Of a DNA stretch of 5,665 nt, positions 1-5,483 are shown piece by piece. Below the pieces are notes generated by a model, which saw nothing but the letters and a program-made list of their open reading frames with translations, had not been told where the DNA came from and ran no database searches. The stretch comes from a bacterium (GTDB lineage Bacteria; UBA9089; JAHJRX01). Positions within the stretch are counted from its first letter, which is position 1. Every line of letters begins with the position of its first letter. The translations under genes and the position numbers were made by a program. The stretch spans positions 1 through 5,665 of the forward strand of contig JASEGW010000101.1 of assembly GCA_030017825.1 (NCBI GenBank), written 5' to 3'.

Positions 1-9
1 AATAGCTAA

Positions 10-15
10 CTCCTT
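10..15 (-). promoter_or_regulatory. Orphan Shine-Dalgarno-like site of a gene starting just left of the window
   Basis: Read on the minus strand, this is AAGGAG, followed by nine bases (TTAGCTATT) before the window ends. No ATG, GTG or TTG lies in those nine bases, so a start codon would have to be at or just past the edge. This is at the long end of normal spacing. It would suit another minus-strand gene downstream of ruvB. The gene itself is not visible, so this is inference from a six-base match. Confidence 0.3.
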
Positions 16-31
16 ATTTTACAGAGGGTGG

Positions 32-60
32 TTGTAAATTTTATTCAAACTTCAGATTAA
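32..60 (+). promoter_or_regulatory. Weak candidate promoter for the plus-strand structured RNA
   Basis: TTGTAA (32-37, 4 of 6 matches to the -35 consensus) is separated by 17 bases from GATTAA (55-60, 3 of 6 matches to the -10 consensus). Transcription would start near 67, which is almost exactly the first base of the first long stem (68). The spacing and implied start are attractive, but the hexamers are poor, and such matches are common in AT-rich DNA. Confidence 0.2.
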
Positions 61-67
61 ACGGATT

Positions 68-176
68 TAAAGCGTGGAGATTTTACATGGATGTAAAATC
101 ACGCTTTACCTCGCAGAGGCACAGGATGTGCTTTGAGAATGAGTGTAAGAAAGTTGTTTTTATTCTAATTTTTTTT
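68..176 (+). ncRNA. Candidate CsrA-binding small RNA (CsrB/RsmX-like)
   Basis: The plus strand folds into three consecutive hairpins. Hairpin 1 pairs 68-75 with 101-108 and 79-88 with 91-100, leaving GGA (76-78) as a bulge and GGA (89-91) in the apical loop. Its tip, ACATGGATGT (85-94), fits the RsmE/CsrA consensus ACANGGANGU exactly. Hairpin 2 pairs GCACA (119-123) with TGTGC (127-131) around a GGA loop and contains CAGGATG, the repeat motif of E. coli CsrB. Hairpin 3 (136-166) ends in a run of eight T's. A fourth GGA (63-65) lies just upstream and would be included only if transcription starts earlier. No coding frame fits, and transcription would oppose ruvB. CsrA-titrating RNAs of about 110-130 nt with GGA hairpin loops are known in gammaproteobacteria (RsmX, RsmZ). 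The function is inferred from motifs alone. Alternatives are a DNA operator palindrome or a leader hairpin of the next minus-strand gene. Confidence 0.42.
136..176 (+). terminator. Probable intrinsic terminator of the plus-strand RNA
   Basis: Bases 136-143 pair with 159-166 and, after a T-T mismatch (144/158), 145-148 pair with 154-157 around a GAAAG loop. That makes a 12-bp stem. Two A's and then eight T's (169-176) follow. Four of the pairs are G-U wobbles that exist only in plus-strand RNA; on the minus strand they would be C-A mismatches. The stem is AU-rich and so of modest strength. Confidence 0.4.
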
Positions 177-220
177 ATTTCTATAAGATCTTTTGATTAA
201 TAGGGAGTATAATTTAAAAG

Positions 221-1225
221 TTATTGGTTTGATTGAGGGTGTTTGTTTAGATGCTTATAAGCTGAGGAGGTGGCTACTCTACCCCTAGAAGTACGATCAA
301 TAAAGCCAATTTGCACTAAATATGGTTCGTACATATCTTCAATAGTTTCTACTTCTTCATACAAGGAAGTAGTGATAGTATTAATTCCAACAGGTCCACC
401 TTTAAATTTATCAATGATGGTTTCTAAAATTTTCCTGTCCATACTATCTAATCCCATTTCGTCTATTTCTAATTTATTTAAACCTGCAATAGATAATTTT
501 TGGTCAATAATTCCATTTCCTTCTATTTGAGCAAAATCTCTAATTCTTTTTAAAAGTCTATTGGTTATCCGAGGTGTGCCTCTAGATCGTTTAGCAATGT
601 TACAAATTCCTTCTTTAGTTATTTCAATATTTAGTATATTAGAAGATCTTTCTACAATCTTTTTCATCTCTTCTTGGTTGTAAAAATTTAAACGATCTAT
701 AATTCCGAAGCGATCTCTTAGAGGAGAGGTTAACATGCCAGCACGGGTTGTAGCTCCAATTAAGGTGAACTTAGGAAGATCGAGCTTTATGGTGCGAGCT
801 GAAGGTCCTTTGCCAATCATAATATCGATTTTAAAATCTTCCATAGCTTGATAAAGAATTTCTTCCACATTACGGTTTAGTCTATGAATCTCATCAATAA
901 ATAATACATCTAATGGAGTTAAATTAGTTAATATGGCAGCTAAATCACCAGATTTTTCTATAACAGGAGCAGAGATACTTTTTATACTTACATTTAGTTC
1001 GTGAGCTATGATATTGGCTAAAGTTGTCTTTCCTAAACCTGGAGGACCATAGAATAAAGCATGATCTAAAGGTTCATTTCGTTCTTTAGTGGCTTGAATA
1101 TAAATTTGAAGATTTTTTGTAATTTTCTCCTGACCAATAAATTCTTTAAATTGAAGAGGACGTAGTTTTTTTTCAAAATCTTTTTCTTTATCTAGTAAAA
1201 ATGAACTTTGGATCTCTTCAGCCAT
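221..1225 (-). CDS. ruvB: Holliday junction branch migration helicase subunit RuvB
   Basis: This is the hexameric AAA+ motor that pumps DNA through RuvA-bound Holliday junctions during recombinational repair. The 334-residue protein has the usual length. Visible motifs are Walker A GPPGLGKTT (60-68, Lys66), Walker B LFIDEIH (108-114, Asp111/Glu112), sensor 1 GATTRAG (157-163), the arginine finger in SPLRDRFG (Arg170), and the sensor 2 region RGTPRI (215-220, Arg219). A C-terminal winged helix from about residue 256 carries the DNA-contacting RTSRGR (311-316). All catalytic residues are present. The ATG start gives the standard short N-terminal tail before LRPLQFKEFIGQ; only a weak GGTG lies four bases upstream as a ribosome site. 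The gene is last in the yebC-ruvC-ruvA-ruvB series, 64 bases after ruvA, with no clear promoter in that gap. No convincing terminator follows it on its own strand. Identification is secure. Confidence 0.97.
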   Translation of the reverse strand: MAEEIQSSFLLDKEKDFEKKLRPLQFKEFIGQEKITKNLQIYIQATKERNEPLDHALFYGPPGLGKTTLANIIAHELNVSIKSISAPVIEKSGDLAAILTNLTPLDVLFIDEIHRLNRNVEEILYQAMEDFKIDIMIGKGPSARTIKLDLPKFTLIGATTRAGMLTSPLRDRFGIIDRLNFYNQEEMKKIVERSSNILNIEITKEGICNIAKRSRGTPRITNRLLKRIRDFAQIEGNGIIDQKLSIAGLNKLEIDEMGLDSMDRKILETIIDKFKGGPVGINTITTSLYEEVETIEDMYEPYLVQIGFIDRTSRGRVATSSAYKHLNKHPQSNQ

Positions 1226-1289
1226 AAAACACCAATATAGTAAATTGCCAACAAAATATAATTCTCAAACAGATTAATCCTCTATATCT

Positions 1290-1877
1290 TCACAAATATC
1301 CCAAAGCTATTTTAATTATTTCTTCAATATCATTTAGCTGAGGCTGGTGTTTTCTAACTTTTTGTATGGCTATTATGGCTTCATTTTTCTTAAAGCCTAA
1401 AGAGACTAAAGCCATAATAGCATCATCAATTAAAGGTTTATCTTCTTTTTTTAGAAAATCGACTGCTTCAGATATTTTAAACTTCTCTTGTAATTCTATT
1501 ATTATTCTTTGAGCGGTCTTTTTACCTATTCCACTAAAACTAGTTAGAACTTGTACTTCTCCCTTGCCAATAGCCATTTTAAAATTTTCTAAGGAGGAAA
1601 TTTGAGATAAGATAGAAAGAGCGCTTTTTGGACCTATTCCTGAAGTTGACTTTAAAGATAAAAATAATTCCCTTTCTTCGCAAGTGGCAAAACCATATAA
1701 ATTAAGAGAATCTTCTTTAACTACTAAATGAGTATATAGAGCTATTTCCTTAAATTTATCAGGAAGTTTATGGTAAGTAGATAAGGGAATTTGAATTTTG
1801 TATCCAATGCCACCATTATCTATAACTACAGAGGTTGGTAATTTTTCAACTAAATTTCCTCTAACACTGTCAATCAA
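1290..1877 (-). CDS. ruvA: Holliday junction DNA-binding subunit RuvA
   Basis: RuvA forms tetramers that clamp the four-way junction and load RuvB rings on opposite arms. The 195-residue product has the family's three domains: an OB-fold (about 1-63), two helix-hairpin-helix motifs with GIGPK (80-84) and GIGKK (116-120), and a C-terminal RuvB-contacting domain (about 148-195). The acidic pin that helps open the crossover is present as Glu55-Asp56 in KEDSLNLYGF. The start is TTG: it gives the canonical MIDSVRGNL opening and lies seven bases after AAAGGA. The TTG overlaps the TGA stop of ruvC in a four-base TTGA, which suggests translational coupling with the resolvase. No truncation or missing key residue is seen. 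Confidence 0.96.
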   Translation of the reverse strand: MIDSVRGNLVEKLPTSVVIDNGGIGYKIQIPLSTYHKLPDKFKEIALYTHLVVKEDSLNLYGFATCEERELFLSLKSTSGIGPKSALSILSQISSLENFKMAIGKGEVQVLTSFSGIGKKTAQRIIIELQEKFKISEAVDFLKKEDKPLIDDAIMALVSLGFKKNEAIIAIQKVRKHQPQLNDIEEIIKIALGYL

Positions 1878-2371
1878 ACGCTATTCCTTTCTAAAGTATC
1901 AGTCTTCAAGTTATGAGCACAACAAATAGCAGCAGCTAAAGCATCGGCAGCATCGTCAGGGTAGAGTGGTTTTTTTAAATTGAGCAATAACTTTACCATT
2001 TCCTGAACTTGATCTTTTTTAGCATATCCAAAGCCAGTAACAGCTTGTTTTATTTGCAAAGGAGTATATTCTTTAATCTTTATATTCTGCTTGCTTCCTG
2101 CTAAAATTATTACACCTCTTGCTTGACCTACATTTAAAGCAGTTTTAGCATTCTTGCAAAAAAATAACTCTTCTACAGCCATGACTGTAGGTTTATAGCT
2201 TTCTATTAACTCGCTAACCTTATCGTAGATTTTATTTAATCTTCCAGAATATTCTTTGTTGCTGGAAGTAACAATACATCCATAAGTTACAATTTGCAAA
2301 CTATTGCCATTATGGTTAATTATTCCGTAGCCTGTATTAGCTAAACCAGGATCTATACCTAAAATTAACAA
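1874..2371 (-). CDS. ruvC: Crossover junction endodeoxyribonuclease RuvC
   Basis: RuvC is the dimeric, metal-dependent resolvase that nicks Holliday junctions symmetrically, working with RuvAB. The 165-residue protein has an RNase H-like fold. Its acidic active site can be traced as Asp7 in LGIDPGLANTGYG, Glu67 in AVEELFF (Glu68 adjacent), and Asp140 and Asp143 in PDDAADALAAA. FGYAKKDQV (114-122) matches the conserved DNA-contacting segment. The TTG start gives the typical MLILGIDPG N-terminus with no in-frame ATG nearby. GAGGAA, nine bases upstream, lies inside the last codons of yebC, and only three bases separate that gene's stop from this start, so coupled translation is likely. The final codons overlap the ruvA start by four bases. 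RuvC is generally absent from Bacilli and Mollicutes, a weak pointer to lineage. Confidence 0.96.
   Translation of the reverse strand: MLILGIDPGLANTGYGIINHNGNSLQIVTYGCIVTSSNKEYSGRLNKIYDKVSELIESYKPTVMAVEELFFCKNAKTALNVGQARGVIILAGSKQNIKIKEYTPLQIKQAVTGFGYAKKDQVQEMVKLLLNLKKPLYPDDAADALAAAICCAHNLKTDTLERNSV
1885..1890 (-). promoter_or_regulatory. Ribosome binding site supporting the TTG start of ruvA
   Basis: Minus-strand AAAGGA lies seven bases before the TTG at 1877. It falls inside the last codons of ruvC, so ribosomes ending ruvC can restart here. It supports the TTG over any downstream codon. Confidence 0.75.
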
Positions 2372-2374
2372 AAA

Positions 2375-3130
2375 TTAAGTTTCCTCAATTTCTTTTAGTA
2401 TTTCATCAGGAATGTCAAAATTAGCATAGACTTGTTGCACATCATCATCATCATCTAAATACTCAATTAGCTTTAAAAGTTGCTCTGCTGTTTTTTTATC
2501 TACATTGATAAAATTTTGAGGAATCATGGTTAAATTAGCTGTTTCAATTTTAATTCCTTTATCTTCTAAGACTTTTCTTACTGTTTCTAATTTTGAAACT
2601 TCGGTATATACTTCATAAAAATCTGATTCTACCTTATAATCTTCAGCTTCTGCTTCCGTAGCAACATCAAGAAGGGCTTCTTCTGAAATTTCATTTTTAT
2701 TAATAGTTATATATCCTTTCTTATTAAATATCCAGGATACACAACCAGATTCTCCTAAATTTCCACCTCTTTTAGAAAAAGTGCTTCTTATATTAGATGT
2801 GGTTCTATTTTTGTTATCTGTCATGGCCTCTACTAATATGGCTACCCCTCCAGGACCATAACCTTCATACATTACTTCTTCGAAAGCTGCTCCTTCACAA
2901 AGTTCTCCGCTGCCTTTCTGGATAGCTCTCTTGATATTATCTGAAGGCATGTTGCAATCTTTAGCTTTTTGTATTGCTAAACGTAGTCTGGCATTTCCCT
3001 CTAAATCAGAGCCCCCTAATTTTGCAGCAACACTAATTTCTTTAATCAATTTAGAAAAGACTTTACCTCTTTTAGCATCAGTTGCTGCTTTTTTATGTTT
3101 TATACTTGACCATTTTGAATGTCCTGACAA
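2375..3130 (-). CDS. yebC: YebC/TACO1-family protein
   Basis: The protein belongs to the YebC/PmpR/TACO1 family, long annotated as transcriptional regulators; more recent work ties members to translation, including of proline-rich stretches. The 251-residue length is normal. Family signatures run in order: SGHSKWSSIKHKKAATDAKRG (2-22), MPSDNIKRAIQKG (61-73), YEGYGPGGVAILVE (88-101), TDNKNRTTSNIR (104-115), GGNLGESGCVSWIF (122-135) and the acidic LDDDDDVQQVYANFD (225-239). There is no signal peptide or membrane segment, so it is cytoplasmic. The TTG start is chosen because it gives the canonical N-terminus and follows AGGA by seven bases. It is the first gene of the ruv operon, in the common yebC-ruvC neighbourhood, although no direct role in recombination is established. 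Identification is secure; the precise activity is less so. Confidence 0.95.
   Translation of the reverse strand: MSGHSKWSSIKHKKAATDAKRGKVFSKLIKEISVAAKLGGSDLEGNARLRLAIQKAKDCNMPSDNIKRAIQKGSGELCEGAAFEEVMYEGYGPGGVAILVEAMTDNKNRTTSNIRSTFSKRGGNLGESGCVSWIFNKKGYITINKNEISEEALLDVATEAEAEDYKVESDFYEVYTEVSKLETVRKVLEDKGIKIETANLTMIPQNFINVDKKTAEQLLKLIEYLDDDDDVQQVYANFDIPDEILKEIEET
2381..2386 (-). promoter_or_regulatory. Ribosome binding site supporting the TTG start of ruvC
   Basis: Minus-strand GAGGAA lies nine bases before the TTG at 2371, inside the final Glu-Glu codons of yebC. Its position ties ruvC initiation to the end of yebC translation. Confidence 0.75.
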
Positions 3131-3137
3131 TTTTTAT

Positions 3138-3141
3138 TCCT
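3138..3141 (-). promoter_or_regulatory. Ribosome binding site supporting the TTG start of yebC
   Basis: Minus-strand AGGA, within GGCAGGAA, lies seven bases before the TTG at 3130. This spacing, together with the conserved SGHSKW that follows, fixes the start. Confidence 0.7.
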
Positions 3142-3161
3142 GCCTTAATCTTTTTAGATTT

Positions 3162-3191
3162 ATTGTATATAATAAGATGACAAATAGTTAA
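3162..3191 (-). promoter_or_regulatory. Candidate promoter of the yebC-ruvCAB operon
   Basis: On the minus strand, TTAACT (3186-3191, 4 of 6 to TTGACA) precedes TACAAT (3162-3167, 5 of 6 to TATAAT) by 18 bases. Transcription would start near 3155, giving a leader of about 25 bases that contains the yebC ribosome site. It lies between the inverted-repeat element and yebC, where an operon promoter is expected. The -35 match is weak and the area is very AT-rich. Confidence 0.4.
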
Positions 3192-3210
3192 ATAACTTAA
3201 ATCATTTATC

Positions 3211-3344
3211 TAACTAACCTGAGTTCGATTTAAATATAAGTTTAAGGGTTAATATTTTCCGTTAAGATTTTAATTTAGCGAAGAAATATTAATCCTTAAA
3301 CTTAAATAAAGGAACATATTCTTATGTCGAGCTCAGATTAACTA
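3211..3344. mobile_element. MITE-like inverted-repeat element with direct-repeat flanks
   Basis: The ends 3217-3228 (ACCTGAGTTCGA) and 3327-3338 (TCGAGCTCAGAT) are inverted repeats matching at 10 of 12 positions. Directly outside them are identical six-base repeats, TAACTA, at 3211-3216 and 3339-3344. These look like terminal inverted repeats with a target-site duplication around a 122-bp non-coding element. A second, longer inverted repeat fills the interior. This combination is what miniature inverted-repeat elements show. No transposase or second copy is in the window, and a six-base AT-rich match can arise by chance. The alternative is a structured RNA or leader of the GTPase-yebC intergenic region. 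Confidence 0.42.
3238..3303. repeat. Long inverted repeat, 20-bp arms, inside the element
   Basis: The arm 3238-3257 is complementary to 3284-3303 at 19 of 20 positions, the exception being G3248 opposite T3293 (a wobble in plus-strand RNA). Bases 3261-3266 can also pair with 3274-3279 within the 26-base loop. No T-run follows the stem on either strand, so it does not look like a standard terminator for the upstream GTPase gene, although a stem this long could protect an mRNA 3' end. Confidence 0.7.
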
Positions 3345-3361
3345 TTACTTACCAATTTAAA

Positions 3362-5422
3362 TTATTCTTCTTTTTTAGCTTCTTCAATGATTTGTTCTGC
3401 TAAGTGAAGTGGCACTACTTCATAATGGACAAATTCCATAGCATGCATACCTCTTCCTTGTGTAACTGAACGGAGAGTAGTAGAGTACTTATACATCTCT
3501 GCTTCTGGCACTAAAGCAGTTACTACTTGCAACCTTCCTTCAGAATCCATTCCTTGTATCTTCCCTCTTCGGCTATTTAAATCGCTTATGATATCACCCA
3601 TGTATTCTTCTGGAACATATACGTTTACTTTCATGATTGGTTCTAACAAAACAGGTTTAGCTTGGTCGAAAGCTTTTTTAAAGGCAAAAGAACCAGCAAT
3701 TTGAAAAGCTAAATCAGAAGAATCAACATTATGGAAAGACCCATCATATAAGGTTGCCTTAATATTAATAATAGGATAATTAGCTAAAATTCCTTTAGCC
3801 ATAGCATCTTTAACTCCTTTTTCTACAGCAGGAATATATTTAGCAGGTATGGCTCCCCCAAAAATATTATTTACAAATTCAAAGGATTCTTCTCCATACA
3901 AAGGCTCAATTTCTAAAAAAGCATGACCATACTGACCTCTGCCACCAGACTGTTTTTTATACTTTCCTTCAGCTTTAGCCTTTCCTTGGATGGTTTCTCG
4001 ATAAGCAATCTTAGGCTTGCTTAAATCAATTTCTACTCCAAACTTTGTTTTTAGCTTTGATAACATTACTTCTAAATGAAGCTCTCCCATACCAAAGATC
4101 ATAGATTGCTTAAGCTCATGATTATGTTTTAAGGCAAAAGTAGGATCTTCTTCTGATAGTTTAATTAGTCCAGTACCCATCTTTTCTTGATCGGCTTTAG
4201 TTTTAGGATGAACAGACATAGAGATTACTGGTTTAGGAAGATTAACTTTGTCAAAAACTATAGGTTTGTGAGAATCACACAAAGTATCGAATATGGAAGT
4301 GTTTTTTAATTTTACTAAGGCGGCAATATCTCCTGCTTCTACTTTACTAATATCTTCTCGGTTTTTACCATTTATAAAACAAATATGGCCTACTTTTTCC
4401 TTGGATGTTTTAGTAATATTATAAATTTCGCTACTTGAATTTAAAGCTCCAGAGAATACTCGAAAATAGGTAAGTTCTCCAATATGAGGATCGGTTTCTA
4501 TCTTAAAAACAAAAGCAGAAAAAGAGTCTTCCGTAGTAGCTTTTCTTTCTTCTTCTTGTTTAGTTAAAGGATTAATTCCTTTAATACTTTTCCTTTCTTC
4601 TGAAGAAGGCACAAAATCTGATAAAAAATCGAGTAATTTAGGTACAGCTATATCATTAAGAGCGCTTCCACATAATACAGGAGTGATATTTCCACTGACT
4701 ACACCTAACTTTATTCCATTATAGATTTCTTCTGGAGTAAACTTTTTTCCTTCTAAATATTCTTCAGTCAATTCATCGTTAGTTTCAGCTATCTTTTCTA
4801 TTAATTTTTCTCTGTATTCTGAGGTTTTATCATTTAACTCTTTTGGTATTTCTTCTTGAATTACTTTTCCATCTTGATATATCAAAGCCTTCATTTCTAT
4901 AAGATCCACAACACCTTTAAAATTCACACCTTCCCCTATGGGCATTTGAAAGAGAGTTGCCTGAGAGCCGAAGCATTTTTGGATTTGATTTACTTTTGCA
5001 TAGAAATCAATATTTTCTTTGTCTAATTTATTTATAAAGATTATTTTAGAAATATTTTCCTCTTCGGCATATTTCCAAGCTACTTCTGTACCTACCTCTA
5101 CTCCTGAAGAAGCATCAATTACTATTAAAGCTGATTCTACAACTCGAAGAGACCTTATCATTTCTCCAATAAAATCAGCATATCCTGGAGTATCAATAAT
5201 ATTTATTTTGCTTTTATTCCAGTTTAAATTCACTAAAGATGAGTTTACACTTATTTTTCTTTTTATCTCTTCGGGGTCAAAGTCTGTAAAAGAACTACCA
5301 TTATCTACCCTTCCTAAGCGGTTAACAACTTTAGCATTATATAATATAGCTTCAACTAAAGATGTTTTTCCTGCTCCACCATGAGCTACAATAGCTACAT
5401 TCTTTATAACATTTTTGGACAT
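3362..5422 (-). CDS. EF-G-2-type translation elongation factor G homologue
   Basis: This 686-residue protein has the full five-domain EF-G layout and is a ribosome-associated translational GTPase. GTPase motifs are a P-loop AHGGAGKTS (13-21, Lys19), DTPGYADF (77-84), NKLD (131-134) and SAL (253-255). Domain II covers roughly 298-385. Domain IV carries SGGRGQYGHAF (492-502) and the tip loop HNVDSSDLAFQIAGS (564-578). Domain V includes MGDIISDLNSRRGKIQGM (608-625). Two features mark the EF-G-2 group rather than canonical FusA: GG replaces ID in the P-loop, and Tyr81 replaces the catalytic His of DTPGH. Switch I is also divergent (TDFDPEEIKRKISV, 46-59). EF-G-2 proteins bind GTP, but their cellular role is poorly defined. 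The ATG follows AGGGGG by five bases. The gene has its own promoter and is separated from yebC by 231 bases, so it is probably a separate transcript. Confidence 0.93.
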   Translation of the reverse strand: MSKNVIKNVAIVAHGGAGKTSLVEAILYNAKVVNRLGRVDNGSSFTDFDPEEIKRKISVNSSLVNLNWNKSKINIIDTPGYADFIGEMIRSLRVVESALIVIDASSGVEVGTEVAWKYAEEENISKIIFINKLDKENIDFYAKVNQIQKCFGSQATLFQMPIGEGVNFKGVVDLIEMKALIYQDGKVIQEEIPKELNDKTSEYREKLIEKIAETNDELTEEYLEGKKFTPEEIYNGIKLGVVSGNITPVLCGSALNDIAVPKLLDFLSDFVPSSEERKSIKGINPLTKQEEERKATTEDSFSAFVFKIETDPHIGELTYFRVFSGALNSSSEIYNITKTSKEKVGHICFINGKNREDISKVEAGDIAALVKLKNTSIFDTLCDSHKPIVFDKVNLPKPVISMSVHPKTKADQEKMGTGLIKLSEEDPTFALKHNHELKQSMIFGMGELHLEVMLSKLKTKFGVEIDLSKPKIAYRETIQGKAKAEGKYKKQSGGRGQYGHAFLEIEPLYGEESFEFVNNIFGGAIPAKYIPAVEKGVKDAMAKGILANYPIINIKATLYDGSFHNVDSSDLAFQIAGSFAFKKAFDQAKPVLLEPIMKVNVYVPEEYMGDIISDLNSRRGKIQGMDSEGRLQVVTALVPEAEMYKYSTTLRSVTQGRGMHAMEFVHYEVVPLHLAEQIIEEAKKEE

Positions 5423-5427
5423 ATGTA

Positions 5428-5433
5428 CCCCCT
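5428..5433 (-). promoter_or_regulatory. Ribosome binding site of the EF-G-like gene
   Basis: Minus-strand AGGGGG lies five bases before the ATG at 5422. One base differs from AGGAGG, a slightly unusual but strong purine run that supports this start. Confidence 0.6.
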
Positions 5434-5454
5434 GTTTAAAATTTAATAAAATAT

Positions 5455-5483
5455 AAAATATAATAATTTTGCTTGCTTGTCAA
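5455..5483 (-). promoter_or_regulatory. Promoter of the EF-G-like gene
   Basis: On the minus strand, a perfect TTGACA (5478-5483) is followed after 17 bases by TATTTT (5455-5460, 4 of 6). Alternatively TATATT (5457-5462, 5 of 6) follows after 15 bases. The start would fall near 5448, giving a leader of about 25 bases with AGGGGG close to its end. The perfect -35 box at the right distance from a gene makes this the best promoter in the window. Confidence 0.62.

Noticed and set aside
185..192. AAGATCTT palindrome just beyond the ruvB stop as a terminator
   Set aside because: It has no loop and no T-run on the minus strand, so it cannot form a normal intrinsic terminator.
208..213. Perfect TATAAT on the plus strand
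   Set aside because: There is no -35 box at a usable distance and it would only transcribe antisense to ruvB; likely chance in AT-rich DNA.
270..530. Plus-strand open frame of 86 codons inside ruvB
   Set aside because: It is antisense to the RuvB C-terminal coding region, with no family resemblance.
1226..1289. Internal promoter for ruvB in the ruvA-ruvB gap
   Set aside because: A TTGAGA box is present on the minus strand, but no -10 hexamer lies at 16-18 bases; the nearest (TACTAT) is at 20.
2931..3191. Plus-strand open frame of 86 codons over the yebC start
   Set aside because: It is antisense to the conserved yebC N-terminus; part of it runs into intergenic DNA without recognisable protein features.
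3238..3303. Terminator for the EF-G-like gene
   Set aside because: The stem is long, but no U-tract follows on the minus strand and it is embedded in a larger inverted-repeat element.
5019..5384. Plus-strand open frame of 121 codons
   Set aside because: It lies wholly antisense to the conserved GTPase domain of the EF-G-like gene and has no recognisable domain; it is a shadow frame.
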